DNA of 64,000 bases from Streptomyces sp. ISL-96 (GCF_018614035.1 NZ_JAGGPA010000026.1:1-64000), one strand, 5' to 3'. Counted from the first letter of the stretch, positions 33,868-43,400 are shown. The notes: generated by a model not told the origin, from the sequence alone. Numbers and translations: made by a program.

Positions 33868-33954
33868 CCTCAAGCGCCGGAGGGGCTGGATTTGCCGGGC
33901 AGTGGCTGGCTTTGCGGCCCTGGCCGCAATAACCAGCCCGTCCGGCGCTTGAGG
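33868..33954. terminator. Long inverted repeat between convergent genes
   Basis: Arms at 33868-33889 (CCTCAAGCGCCGG...) and 33933-33954 (...CCGGCGCTTGAGG) pair over about 22 bp with two mismatches. This CTCAAGCGCCGG palindrome is common in Streptomyces intergenic DNA. It separates the YceI gene from the convergent TetR gene and probably ends both transcripts. Confidence 0.7.
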
Positions 33955-33999
33955 ACACGCCCGAAGGGCGGAAAAGCCCCGCAGGGCAGCGGGCACCCA

Positions 34000-34761
34000 C
34001 TACCCCGCGCGGGAGGCCATCGCCTCGATGCCCGCGATCAGTGTCTCCAGCGCGAAATCGAAGTCCCGCTCGCGCATCTCCGCCACCGTGTCCCCGCCCC
34101 GCGCCTCCATCAGATCCTTCGCGCTCTCGAACGTCTCACGGAGCTCCGGTGCGCTGGCGAATGTCCCCATCGCCTGCCTGAAGAACTCGTCCTGGCTCAT
34201 GCCGGCCGACGCGCACCGCTGCACGAAGTGGCCCTCGATCGTCCCGAATCCGTACACGAACTGAAAGACCGCGGACAGGCCCCCCATCTGCCCGTGCGGC
34301 GGCAGCCCGGTCGCGCGCATCACGTCCTGCACGGCCCGCGAGAACGCCAGCGAGTTCGGCCCGATGTTCAGGAACGTACCGATCAGCGGCGACACCCAGA
34401 CGTGCCGGACCAGCAACTGCCGGTAGCTGGTGGCCAGTGCGCGCAGCCGGTCGCGCCAGTCGTCGGTCTCCGCCGGAGGCGTGATCTCGCTGAAGACGGA
34501 GTCCAGGGCCAATTCCAGCAGGTCGTCCTTGGTGTCGACGTACCAGTAGACGGACATGGCGGTCACGTTCAGCTCGGCGGCGAGCCGGCGCATGGAGAAC
34601 TTCGCGAGCCCCTCCGCATCGAGGAGCCGCACCGACACCGCCGTGATCCGGTCCCGGTCGAGCCCGGCCGGCTGTTCGGCCTTGCGGGTGCGTGATGTCT
34701 TTCCCTCCAGCCAGACGCTGTTCCGAGCTGGATTCTTGACGCGGTCGGCCGCGGACACCAT
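34000..34761 (-). CDS. TetR-family regulator
   Basis: This 253-residue protein has a TetR helix-turn-helix at about 38-85 (RDRITAVSVRLLDAEGLAKFSMRRLAAELNVTAMSVYWYVDTKDDL in parts). A long C-terminal ligand domain of the TetR_C type follows. GAGGAGTG lies before the ATG at 34761. Upstream lies a transporter remnant on the same strand, so this may once have regulated an exporter that is now lost. Its current target cannot be read from the sequence. Confidence 0.88.
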   Translation of the reverse strand: MVSAADRVKNPARNSVWLEGKTSRTRKAEQPAGLDRDRITAVSVRLLDAEGLAKFSMRRLAAELNVTAMSVYWYVDTKDDLLELALDSVFSEITPPAETDDWRDRLRALATSYRQLLVRHVWVSPLIGTFLNIGPNSLAFSRAVQDVMRATGLPPHGQMGGLSAVFQFVYGFGTIEGHFVQRCASAGMSQDEFFRQAMGTFASAPELRETFESAKDLMEARGGDTVAEMRERDFDFALETLIAGIEAMASRAG

Positions 34762-34843
34762 GGGCGCACACTCCTCGTTCTCCCGGCGGGGCGGGGGCGG
34801 GCCGCGGACCGGAATGTTCCGGTCCGCTCTCCCGCTCCCGATG

Positions 34844-35089
34844 CTATGCCGCTGCTGCTGCTCCGGATGAGTCTGCCCGCTCCGCCCGCCGCAACAGCAC
34901 CGCGGCCAGCAGTCCGCCCGCGAGAACCGCGACCGCGCCCACCAGTTGGCTGGTCTCGACCCCGGAGGCGAAGGCGTCCGCGATACGGTCCAGCTCGCCC
35001 GCGTCGCCGGCCGCCGCCAGCGCCGCCGGCAGCGAGGCCGTACCGACAGCGGCAGAACGCGTGCGCGGGGACACCGCGCGCTCACCCAC
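34844..35089 (-). pseudogene. C-terminal remnant of an MFS exporter
   Basis: The 81-residue translation ends with ALAAAGDAGELDRIADAFASGVETSQLVGAVAVLAGGLLAAVLLRRAE (in parts). This is the usual last loop and last membrane helix of a DHA2-type drug exporter. The preceding 13 helices are missing. The ORF begins inside the end of the response regulator gene. It is most simply the leftover 3' end of a deleted transporter gene beside its TetR regulator. Confidence 0.6.
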
Positions 35090-35804
35090 CCGGCTTGATC
35101 AGATACCCCGCCCCACGCCGGGTGTGGATCATCGGCGGGCGGCCGGCGTCGATCTTCTTCCTCAGGTACGAGATGTAGAGCTCGACGACATTCGCCTGCC
35201 CACCGAAGTCGTAGCTCCACACCCGGTCCAGGATCTGTGCCTTGCTGAGCACGCGCCGCGGATTGCGCATGAGGAAGCGCAACAGCTCGAACTCGGTCGC
35301 GGTCAGGTGAATCCCGTCGCCGCCCCGCACCACCTCCTGGCTGTCCTCGTCCAGTGCCAAGTCGCCGACCTTCAGCAGCGATTCGCTGCGTACGGCCGCG
35401 GCGGCGGCCCCCGAGCGCCGGATCAGCCCGCGCAGCCGCGCCACGACCTCCTCAAGGCTGAACGGCTTGGTGACGTAATCGTCGCCACCCGCCGTCAGCC
35501 CGGCGATCCGGTCCTCCACAGAGTCCTTGGCGGTCAGAAACAGCACAGGCACGTCCGGCAGTTCGCAGCGCAGCCGCCCAAGAACGGCCAGGCCGTCCAT
35601 GTCCGGCAGCATCATGTCCAGTACGACCGCGTCGGGCCGGAAGTCGCGCGCGGAGCGGACCGCGCCCGCGCCGTCACCGGCGCCGCGGACCTCCCAGCCC
35701 TCGTATCGGAGCGCCATCGACAGCAGCTCGGCGAGCGGCGCCTCGTCGTCCACGACGAGCACCCGCACGGGCCCGCCGCCGGGTCTGAGCATTTCGGTAC
35801 GCAT
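35082..35804 (-). CDS. OmpR/PhoB-type response regulator, no adjacent kinase
   Basis: This 240-residue protein has a receiver domain with the acidic pair VVDDE, phospho-acceptor Asp in VVLDMMLPDMDG (about residue 62), T/S in LTAKD and Lys in VTKPF. A winged-helix output domain follows (LTATEFELLRFLMRNPRRVLSK, then VELYISYLRKKID). The ATG is at 35804. All catalytic residues are intact, but no histidine kinase gene flanks it. The downstream side ends in a transporter remnant, which suggests a deletion removed the partner. Confidence 0.93.
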   Translation of the reverse strand: MRTEMLRPGGGPVRVLVVDDEAPLAELLSMALRYEGWEVRGAGDGAGAVRSARDFRPDAVVLDMMLPDMDGLAVLGRLRCELPDVPVLFLTAKDSVEDRIAGLTAGGDDYVTKPFSLEEVVARLRGLIRRSGAAAAAVRSESLLKVGDLALDEDSQEVVRGGDGIHLTATEFELLRFLMRNPRRVLSKAQILDRVWSYDFGGQANVVELYISYLRKKIDAGRPPMIHTRRGAGYLIKPGG

Positions 35805-35894
35805 GGGGGCCAGGCTGGGCGACGCCCCTGAGAGCGCTCTTTCCCGTTCCTGTGAATCCCCTGAGAAACCCGGACGACGCGCCCCGCCGCCCCT

Positions 35895-36767
35895 TCACAC
35901 CCCGAAGAGCCGCTCCGCGTTCCCGTAACAAACGGCCCGCAGCCAGTCGTCCCCCAGCCCGAGCCGCTCCAGGGCGTCCAGCTGATGCCCATACCCGTAC
36001 GGAATATTGGGAAAATCCGTCCCCAGCAGAATCCGGTCACCCAGATCCGCCAGCCTCCCCAGCTCGGCCCTGGGGAACGGCGTGAAGCGCTCGGAGAAGT
36101 CGGTGAAGGCCATGGTGGTGTCCAGCCGGACCTCCCCGTACCGCTCGGCCAGCTCAAGGAAATCGGCGTACTCCGGCATCCCCATGTGCGCCACCACGAG
36201 CCGGAGCCGAGGATGCCGCGTCAGCAGCCGGCCGACCGGCTCGGGCCCGGTGTGCTTGCCGGGCGCGGGCCCCGAACCGCAGTGCATCACCACCGGAATG
36301 CCGGCCTCCGCCAACAGCCCCCACACGGGGTCGAGCAGCGCGTCGTTCGGGTCGTACGCCCCGACCTGGAGGTGCGACTTGAAGACGCGCGCCCCACTCT
36401 CCACGGCCTGCCGCACGTACGCCGCCACTCCGTCCTCCGGAAAGAGCGTCGCCGTATGCAGGCAGTCAGGCGTCCGGGCGGCGAAATCCGCCGCCCAGCC
36501 ATTGAGCCAGGCCGCCATCCCCGCCTTGTGCGGATAGAGCATCGAGGTGAAGTGCCGCACCCCGAACTCCCGCAGCAGCGCGACCCGTTCGTCCTCCTCG
36601 TGCCGGTAGGTGATGGGCCACTCCATGCCGGTCAGCGGACCGACGGCGTCGAAGTACGCCCACACCTTCCTGAGCACCTGCTCCGGCATGAAATGCGTGT
36701 GTACGTCGACGATCCCCGGCAGCCCGAGCCGCTCCCAGAACCGCCGTACTCCTTCAGCCTCGCTCAA
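35895..36767 (-). CDS. Amidohydrolase-family metal-dependent hydrolase
   Basis: This 290-residue TIM-barrel protein has VDVHTHFMP (metal His pair, about 21-26), VVMHCGSGPAPG, LRLVVAHMG and LLGTDFPN (metal Asp, about 252). This is the amidohydrolase_2 (ACMSD-like) pattern, in which members are decarboxylases or hydrolases of aromatic acids or lactones. The start appears to be TTG at 36767, with GGAG 8 bp upstream, overlapping the end of the preceding gene by 14 bp. The substrate is unknown. Confidence 0.85.
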   Translation of the reverse strand: MSEAEGVRRFWERLGLPGIVDVHTHFMPEQVLRKVWAYFDAVGPLTGMEWPITYRHEEDERVALLREFGVRHFTSMLYPHKAGMAAWLNGWAADFAARTPDCLHTATLFPEDGVAAYVRQAVESGARVFKSHLQVGAYDPNDALLDPVWGLLAEAGIPVVMHCGSGPAPGKHTGPEPVGRLLTRHPRLRLVVAHMGMPEYADFLELAERYGEVRLDTTMAFTDFSERFTPFPRAELGRLADLGDRILLGTDFPNIPYGYGHQLDALERLGLGDDWLRAVCYGNAERLFGV

Positions 36768-36957
36768 AGCCGTAACTCCGCTCCACCTTGGCGACGTGAA
36801 CGGTGTAGTTCTCGTACCACTCGGCCCTGCCCTGCTTCTGCACGGCCCGGTGCTCCGCGTTCCGCTGCCAGACGCCGGCCCCCTCCTCCCTCCTCACTGA
36901 CGTGAAAACGACTGCGTAGTAGGGCGGTTCATGCGCCTCAACGGGCTTGATGTCCAT
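36754..36957 (-). CDS. Shortened antibiotic-biosynthesis-monooxygenase-like protein
   Basis: The 67-residue product begins PPYYAVVFTSVR and then goes straight to WQRNAEHRAVQKQGRAEWYENYTVHVAKVERSYGF. These are the first strand and last third of the ABM ferredoxin-like fold, which is normally about 100 residues. The middle 35-45 residues seem to be missing, in frame. GGAGG lies 9 bp before the ATG at 36957. The 3' end overlaps the amidohydrolase start. It may be an internal-deletion pseudogene kept for translational coupling. Confidence 0.6.
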   Translation of the reverse strand: MDIKPVEAHEPPYYAVVFTSVRREEGAGVWQRNAEHRAVQKQGRAEWYENYTVHVAKVERSYGFERG

Positions 36958-37044
36958 GCCGATCACCCTCCGGCACGTGCATCCCCCGGGTCCAGCCCCA
37001 TTGCCACAAGGGATCCAAAGGGGATCCAGTTCTTGACCTTCGCG

Positions 37045-37944
37045 TCAGAAAAGTCCGCCTTGCACCCCCGGCTCCACACTCTTCACCGGCACAGTGACGC
37101 CCACCCCGGCGCCCGCTCCGGAAGCGGCGGCCTGCACCAGCTCCCACCCACTCATCAGCCGCGTATCGAGCACCACCACCCCACCGTCCGCCGTCCCCAG
37201 ATGCAGATCGGGCCCGGCAGCGGCCAGCAGCCGCCCCGCGACCACCCCGCCCGGCGCCAGCTCGGTCACCACGCCGGTCATCGGCCGCAGCCCTTCGAGC
37301 CCGAACACCCCGGCGTGGTCCACCGCCTCGAACGGCGCCCGCTCCAGCGACTCGGGCCACCCCGCCAGCGCCCCGGCCCGCCGGTGCAACTCCGCGATCT
37401 CCCGCGCCCGCTCCACCCGCGCGGACAACGAGACGCGCTCGGCCCTCTTCACCTTGTACGGAATCCGGTCCGGCACCCCCAGCGCCGCCCGCAGCAGCTC
37501 CTCGGTCCGCCGCGCCGCCATCAGCGGCCCGCGGCCCAGCCAGGTGAACGCGACCGCCCCCTGCTCCAGCAGCCGGGCGGACCCGCGCTCGTCCGCCGTG
37601 ATCCCGACCTTGACCATGCCGGGCCCGAACCAGGCCAGGTAGACGGCGTACGTCCGGGGATCGTCGGCCATCGTGTCCGCCGCCACCGACCGCGACCGGT
37701 CCAGCCGCGCGCACTCGGGGCACTGTCCCGCGCTGCTCCGTCGCGGCACCACGGCGCGCAGCGGACACCCACCCCGGCGCGCCCCGGCACACAGGCGCTC
37801 GACGCCCGCCACCCGGAACGCGACGTCGCCCCCATACGTCAGCTCACTGACGCGCTCGACGTGCTCCAGGCGTCCCCCGCCCCCGTACCAGGCAAGCGCC
37901 GGCCGCCCCGCCGTCCACCGCAAACCACCACACAGCCAGCCCAT
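37045..37944 (-). CDS. DUF2797 protein
   Basis: This 299-residue protein matches DUF2797: CGGLRWTAGRPALAWY at the start, a Cys/His cluster (ERLCAGARRGGCPLRAVV, then GQCPECARLDRSRS, about 50-83), and YAVYLAWFGPGMVKVGITADERGSARLLEQGA in the middle. The latter resembles a GIY-YIG nuclease core. The zinc cluster and nuclease-like strand suggest nucleic-acid processing, but no activity is established. The start is ATG 37944; no partner gene is obvious. Confidence 0.8.
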   Translation of the reverse strand: MGWLCGGLRWTAGRPALAWYGGGGRLEHVERVSELTYGGDVAFRVAGVERLCAGARRGGCPLRAVVPRRSSAGQCPECARLDRSRSVAADTMADDPRTYAVYLAWFGPGMVKVGITADERGSARLLEQGAVAFTWLGRGPLMAARRTEELLRAALGVPDRIPYKVKRAERVSLSARVERAREIAELHRRAGALAGWPESLERAPFEAVDHAGVFGLEGLRPMTGVVTELAPGGVVAGRLLAAAGPDLHLGTADGGVVVLDTRLMSGWELVQAAASGAGAGVGVTVPVKSVEPGVQGGLF

Positions 37945-37991
37945 ACCCGCAGGCTAACGGCCCCCTCTGACAACCGTCCGGCCACCGGCCG

Positions 37992-38405
37992 TCAGCCGGC
38001 GGCTTCGTCAGCCCGCGCCTGTTCGGCGGCCAGACGGCGCTTCGCGTCGTCCCAGCCGATCGGCAGCCGACCGGCCGGGACTTCCCAGAACGTGAACGTC
38101 GAGGCGCTCATCGTCGAGCGCAGCCCGGTCATGATGCCGCGGTGCGGTTCGGTCCTCGCGTACGTGTAGAGCGCTTCCCGGCTCTCCCACGCGGAGAGCG
38201 TGTAGAAGACGCGCTTCACCGGCTGGGCGATGAGCGAGGCCCCGTACGCCCCCGGCGCGGAGCGCACCTGTCGCCACGCGGCGAGCGACTTCCATAAGAA
38301 CCGCGGTACGTCCCCGAGGGACCGCACCTCGAAGCGGGAGGCCATGACGAAGGCCTGAGCGTCTGGCGGAGCGGCGTGGGGCGTGAACCAGGGGAGTGTC
38401 GGCAT
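37992..38405 (-). CDS. DUF3291 / ABM-like small protein
   Basis: This 137-residue protein (FVMASRFEVRSLGDVPRFLWKSLAAWRQVRSAPGAYG, RVFYTLSAWESREALYTYARTEPHRGIM, STFTFWEVPAG in parts) has the dimeric ferredoxin-like fold of small monooxygenase-related proteins. The start is ATG 38405 behind GAGAAG. It is divergent from a MerR regulator across an operator-rich gap, so it is probably the regulator's target. No substrate can be assigned. Confidence 0.7.
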   Translation of the reverse strand: MPTLPWFTPHAAPPDAQAFVMASRFEVRSLGDVPRFLWKSLAAWRQVRSAPGAYGASLIAQPVKRVFYTLSAWESREALYTYARTEPHRGIMTGLRSTMSASTFTFWEVPAGRLPIGWDDAKRRLAAEQARADEAAG

Positions 38406-38430
38406 CGCACTTCTCGCCTTCGTAGTTAGG

Positions 38431-38469
38431 TAGTGGCACTATCTACATTAGAGAGTCACACTCTCTAAT
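38431..38469. promoter_or_regulatory. MerR-type operator region
   Basis: A perfect 10-bp inverted repeat ATTAGAGAGT-CAC-ACTCTCTAAT lies at 38447-38469. A shorter TAGTG-G-CACTA lies at 38431-38441. Both fall in the 86 bp between the divergent DUF3291-like gene and the MerR gene, the classic place for a MerR operator. Confidence 0.75.
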
Positions 38470-38491
38470 AGCTAGACGAAAGAGAGAACCG

Positions 38492-39142
38492 GTGCGAATT
38501 TCCGAGCTGAGCCGCCGCAGCGGAGTGCCGATCACGACGATCAAGCACTACCTCCGGGAAGGGCTGCTGCCACCCGGCCGGCCGACGTCCGCCACCCAAG
38601 CGGAGTACGGCGAGCCGCACGTACGCCGCCTGCGGCTGATCCGCGCCCTCATCGGCGTACGGGGGCTGTCGATCGGCGAAACGCGGGAAGTGCTGAAGGC
38701 CGTGTCCGAGAACGAAGCGGACCCGCACCAGGTACTCGGCCTCGTGCTCGGCGCCAGGCCGCCTGTCCTGGCCGAGGAAGACGCCGGCGAAGGCACTGCG
38801 GAAGGTTCCCGCGAACGCCCTGCAAGGGCAGCCGACACGGACGCGCTGCTGGCGGAAATGGGCTGGGAGGTCTCCGAGCACGCCCCGGCCAAGAGCGTCG
38901 TCGCCGAGACCCTGGAGACCCTGCGCTCCCTCGGCGTGGACTACGACTGGCGGTCCCTCGTCCCCTACGCGGCACTCGCCGAGCGCACGGCCACCCTGGA
39001 TCTCGACCAACTGGCCGACACCACCGACCCCCTGGAACAGGCTGAACGAGCTCTGCTGCTGACCGTGTTGCTGGAACCCGCGCTACTGGCCCTGCGCCGC
39101 CTCGCACAGGAGGCGGAGTCGGCCAGGCGCCACGGCGATTGA
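38492..39142 (+). CDS. MerR-family regulator
   Basis: This 216-residue protein has an N-terminal MerR winged helix (MRISELSRRSGVPITTIKHYLREGLLPPGR, residues 1-70). A long helical dimer region and a C-terminal domain without obvious metal-binding Cys follow, so it more likely senses an organic ligand. The start is GTG 38492 with AGAGAGAA upstream. It should bind the inverted repeats at 38431-38469 and control itself and the divergent small protein. Confidence 0.9.
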   Translation: MRISELSRRSGVPITTIKHYLREGLLPPGRPTSATQAEYGEPHVRRLRLIRALIGVRGLSIGETREVLKAVSENEADPHQVLGLVLGARPPVLAEEDAGEGTAEGSRERPARAADTDALLAEMGWEVSEHAPAKSVVAETLETLRSLGVDYDWRSLVPYAALAERTATLDLDQLADTTDPLEQAERALLLTVLLEPALLALRRLAQEAESARRHGD

Positions 39143-39160
39143 CGGGCAACGATCAAAAAA

Positions 39161-39196
39161 CCAGAGGCCCTGACGATTTCTCGTCAGGGCCTCTGG
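39161..39196. terminator. Bidirectional terminator
   Basis: A 16-bp perfect stem (CCAGAGGCCCTGACGA and its complement) has loop TTTC. Read on the minus strand it is followed by TTTTTT and ends tRNA-Arg. On the plus strand it follows the MerR gene. Confidence 0.9.
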
Positions 39197-39203
39197 CCGG
39201 TTG

Positions 39204-39276
39204 TGCACTCGGCAGGATTCGAACCTGCAACCTTCTGATCCGTAGTCAGATGCTCTATCCGTTAAGCTACGAGTGC
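39204..39276 (-). tRNA. tRNA-Arg(ACG)
   Basis: On the minus strand GCACTCG pairs with CGAGTGC, discriminator A. The anticodon loop CTACGGA gives ACG, and GGTTCGAATCC is the T loop. CCA is not encoded. It is the substrate of TadA encoded at 25116. Confidence 0.96.
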
Positions 39277-39406
39277 TTGGCGTCCGGGGCTTTTTCTGCC
39301 CCGTCGGCGTTGCGAGAACAACATTACATGACCTGCGCCGTCACGCGAAATCCATTAGCCGCACCCCTGCTGAGCTGCGGAAACGCCCCAAACGACCTTG
39401 GAACGA

Positions 39407-39438
39407 CCGAAGCCCCGGTCCTGGGACCGGGGCTTCGG
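39407..39438 (-). terminator. Terminator after tRNA-Ser(GCT)
   Basis: CCGAAGCCCCGGTC and GACCGGGGCTTCGG form a 14-bp stem just after the 3' end of the tRNA-Ser on the minus strand. There is no long T-run. Confidence 0.65.
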
Positions 39439-39448
39439 TGATCATGCG

Positions 39449-39539
39449 CGGAGGCGGAGGGATTTGAACCCTCGATGGGCTTTAAGACCCAAACCGCATT
39501 AGCAGTGCGGCGCCATAGACCGGACTAGGCGACGCCTCC
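39449..39539 (-). tRNA. tRNA-Ser(GCT)
   Basis: On the minus strand GGAGGCG pairs with CGCCTCC, discriminator G. The anticodon loop CTGCTAA gives GCT. The long variable arm is typical of serine tRNA. CCA is not encoded. Confidence 0.95.
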
Positions 39540-39733
39540 AGCACACTCTCTCGCCTGCGCGAGTGGGTGCGTGCAGATGATGACACAGCCTTGCGTGGTG
39601 CCACCAATCGCAGCCCACGGTACTAGGCAGGCGGGGGCCAGGGCAAAGCCTTACCGGTTGCGCAACGCCCGGGGCTGCGGAGCGTTAGAGAGTGCGGGGC
39701 GCCCCTGCCCCCTCTTGAACCCCAGGAGCCTCC

Positions 39734-40207
39734 ATGCTGCGCCGTCTCACCCTCACCGCCGCCGCGTCCTTCGCCGCACTGTCCGCCGCCGTCCCCGGCA
39801 CGTCCGCCGTGGCGGCGCCCATCCCGCTCCCGCTGCTCCAGGACGTACTCCAGGGGGGCGCGCAGGACACAAGGGACGTGCAGGACCGGCTCACCGTGAC
39901 GACGGCCGAGACGGGCAACCGTGCCGCCAATGGGACGTACGAACTGAAATGCGGGCCCACGGGCGGCACGCACCCCGAGGCACAGGCCGCCTGCGACCGG
40001 CTCGAAGAGCTGGCCGGGGAGGACGGCGACCCCTTCGCCGCCGTGCCGCAGGACCGGATGTGCACCCACCAGTACGGCGGACCCGCCACGGCGCGGATCA
40101 CCGGTACCTGGAACGGGCGAAGCGTCGACGCGACGTTCAATCAGGGCAATGGCTGCGAAATCTCCCGCTGGCGTCAGATGGTGCCGGTGCTTCCCAGCGT
40201 GCGTTGA
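39734..40207 (+). CDS. Subtilisin inhibitor (SSI) family protein, His at P1
   Basis: This 157-residue secreted inhibitor has a signal peptide (about 1-28, ending AVAA). The SSI fold follows with four Cys (73, 87, 110, 141) at family spacing and LTVTTAETGNRAANGTYELKCGPTGGTHP. By alignment to SSI, whose P1 Met is two residues after the third Cys, the reactive site here is C-T-H-Q-Y with His112 as P1. Most family members have Lys, Arg or Met there. It would act extracellularly on serine proteases, but its specificity may be unusual. Confidence 0.88.
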   Translation: MLRRLTLTAAASFAALSAAVPGTSAVAAPIPLPLLQDVLQGGAQDTRDVQDRLTVTTAETGNRAANGTYELKCGPTGGTHPEAQAACDRLEELAGEDGDPFAAVPQDRMCTHQYGGPATARITGTWNGRSVDATFNQGNGCEISRWRQMVPVLPSVR

Positions 40208-40445
40208 CCGCCTGCTCCCGGACCGCGCTCAGCGGCGCCGGCGGGCACTCGTACCTGGTCAGGGCCTATGCAGCGTCGTCCGATGTGGCCCCAAGCGCAC
40301 ACAACCTTGGTGAGAGCTCCCCCTCATCCGCCGTCGCGCGCCCATCGCCTGCCTTTAGACTCCCTCCAGTGACAGCTTGCGGCCCGAGGGGCAAAATGAG
40401 GCCGGCTGTCGGCAAGGTGCAGTAGTTCAGGGAGGAACCGTCGTC

Positions 40446-43400
40446 GTGAGCAGCAGGCCATCCCGAGGCGCTGCTCGCCTCGCAGCGATACTCGACGCAC
40501 TTCCTGACGGGCTGTTGCTCGTCAATTGCAACGGCACCGTCGTCAATGCCAACACCATCGCCCTGGAGACGTTCGAGTCCCCCGGCACGGGACTCGTCGG
40601 GCGCGGACTGCTCGATCTGCTGCCGACGTTCGACTCGAAGCTGATCCCGGGATCGATGCGCCGGGCCGACGGCGAGGACGATCAAGGGCGTACGAAGCCG
40701 ACCCGGATGGTCGCGCGGCGCACGGACGGGACGGAGTTCCCGGTCGAGGTGACCAGCGCGAACCTGGAGGACGGCCGGGACGCCTACGCGTCCCACACCG
40801 ATCGCCCCAGCTTCACCGGCGACGAGCTGCTGATGCTCGTCGTACGCGATCTGTCGGGGACCGTCGACACCGAAGCCGAGCTGGCCCGTTCGCAGCGCCA
40901 GACCGAGATGATCCTGCGGGCGGCCGCGGAAGGCGTCGTCGGGACGGACACCGACGGGCGCGTGGTGCTGGTCAACCCGGCCGCCGCGCAGATGCTGGGT
41001 TACCGCGCCAGCGACCTCGGCGGCAAGGAACTGCACCCCCTCGCGATCCACTCGAAGGCCGACGGCACTCCCTTTCCGTACGACGACTCGCCCCTCGCGG
41101 ACACCCTCAAGTCCGGGCGCAAGCACCGGGTGCGCGGGCAGGTCCTGTGGGCGAAGAACGGCAAGCCGGTCGCCGTCGACCTCACGACCGCTCCGGTACG
41201 GGACGGCGACCAGCTCGTCGGCGCCGTGATGACCTTCACCGACCGCCGCCCGTACGACGAACTGGTCGAAAAGCAGGCAGAGGTACTCGAACGCGAGACC
41301 AAGCGGTACGAGGAGATGGCCGGGCGGCACGCCCAGCTGACCGCCGTACTGGGCGAGTCGCTGCGCGGCCCCCTGGAGGAACTGCGGGGCGAGCTGCGGA
41401 CGCTGGCCTCCGACCCCGCCGGGCAGCTGTGGCCCGAGGCGAACCAGATCCTGCACCACCTGGCCGCCGGGTACGCCCGGATGACCACCCTTGTCGAGAA
41501 TGTCCTGGGCTACCAGCGGCTCGCGGCGGGCACGGAGCAGCTGACGAAGGCGAAGGTGCTGCTCGACGGCGTCGTGGCGGCCGGTGTCGAGGGCGCGATC
41601 GAGCTGATCGGTCCGGGGCGGGCGCAGTTCGCTGTGCACGCGCCGCCGATCGAGGCCGAGGTGGACGCGGGGCGGCTGGCGACGGCGCTCGCGCACCTCG
41701 TCGCCGACGTGGCCGGGATCGACTCGACGGGCAAGGCACCGGCGGCGGCGCCCGGCGGCGGCTACACGGACTCGACGATCGTGGTCGCGGCGGCGCAGCG
41801 CGGTGAGGTCGTACGCATCGAGGTGCGCGGCCCGTACGCCGGGGGAGACCCGGTGCACGAGCCGATCGTGCGCGGCATCGTGGCGGCGCACGGCGGCGTA
41901 CTGCAGACGCACGAGGTGCCCGGCGTGGGCGGGAGCGCGTACGTGCTGGAAGTGCCGCTCGGCGCGGGCGCCGGGGCGGTCACTCCGGCGCAGCCCAAGG
42001 CGGCCGCTCCGGATCCGGCTCCGGTGCCGGCGCAGCAGTCGGCGCCGGCGGACGGTGGCGGGCGGCGGGCGCGGCGTTCGTCCACGGACGCCTTCCTGGA
42101 GCTGGACGGCAAGCGCGCGACGGGCGAGCAGGCCGCCGCCGTGGCGGCGGCCGAGCCGGTTCCTACTGGCGCGGGCGCTGCGGGTCCTGCGCCCACCGGG
42201 CGGCGCAGGGCGCGGCGTGACGGGCCGGGCGAGGCGGACGGGGCGGGCGCGGTGACCGGTCCGCAGGACCGTATTCCGGCGCAGGCCTCAGGGGACGGTC
42301 CGGACTCCGGCTCCGGCTCCGGCTCCGGTGGTACGGGGCGCAGGCGCGGGCGGCCCAGTCCCGTCGAGGGTGGCGGCGACGGACGTACGGGCGGTGGAGG
42401 TGGCGGCGCCGTAGAACTGCGTGCCGCGCTGCCGGCCGCCGCGCCGTCCGGGGCTTCGGGCGTGGTCTCGGAAGGCTCCGTTGTGACGGCTTCCGAGGGG
42501 GCGCACGGAACCGGGCGCGCGGCGCTCGGGCAGACGGTGCCGCCCCAGGGCGTGCCCGTCGACGTACCGGGCTCTACAGGGCGTCGTGCACGGCGTGGTG
42601 GGGACGGGGCGCACGAGAACGCGCCCGCGCTGCCCGCCCTGCCTTCCGCACCGTCTGCGGCGAGCGAGTCCCCGCAGCAGCTCCAGCAACAGCAACAGCA
42701 ACAGGCTTCAGGGCGGCGTGCCCGCCGGGCGCTCGCGCCGCCGGCGCAGGAGCGGTCCGAGGCCCCCCGCAGCGTGTTCGCGCTGCCGCCCGCCGACGCC
42801 GACCGGGTGCAGCCGACGGCGGGTGAGGCGGACGCCTCGCTGCCGGGCCGCCACGACGCCGTACGCACCACTCCGGACGCGGACCACACTCCGCCGCAGC
42901 CGCACCCGACACCGGCACCGGCACCGGCACCGGCACCGACGGGACGGCGCAGGGCCATGGCTTCGGTTCCGGTTCCGGCCCCGGAAGGCAACGCCGCTCA
43001 CGACAGCGATGCCGTCTCCGTGCCCCCGAGCTGGTCGGCCGCCCCCGGCGGAGCCACCGCGACGACGACCGGTACGACGCAGACCTGGCCCGCTCCCGGC
43101 TTCGCCGTGGGAGCGGCGAGCGAGGACGACGCGGAGCCCGCCACCGGACCACAGCAGCCGCGCATCGCGCAGCCGTTGCCACCCGCCCAGCCCCTCCCCG
43201 CCGAAGCCCCCGCAACGGCCACAGCACCGGCCACGGCACAGGCACCGGCACCGGCAGCGGCCGCGCCCGCACCGGTGTCCGCTCCCCTGTCCGCCGACTC
43301 CACGCAGGGCCGCGCGTTCAGCGTCCGTACCCTCGGCCAGGGCATGCCGTTCGCCGAGCAGATCGCCCAGCAGCAGAACCAGACCCTGGGTTCGGGACGG

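Noticed and set aside
33868..33954. Insertion-sequence terminal repeats
   Set aside because: There is no transposase between the arms; the 87-bp palindrome is a common Streptomyces intergenic hairpin and fits a terminator.
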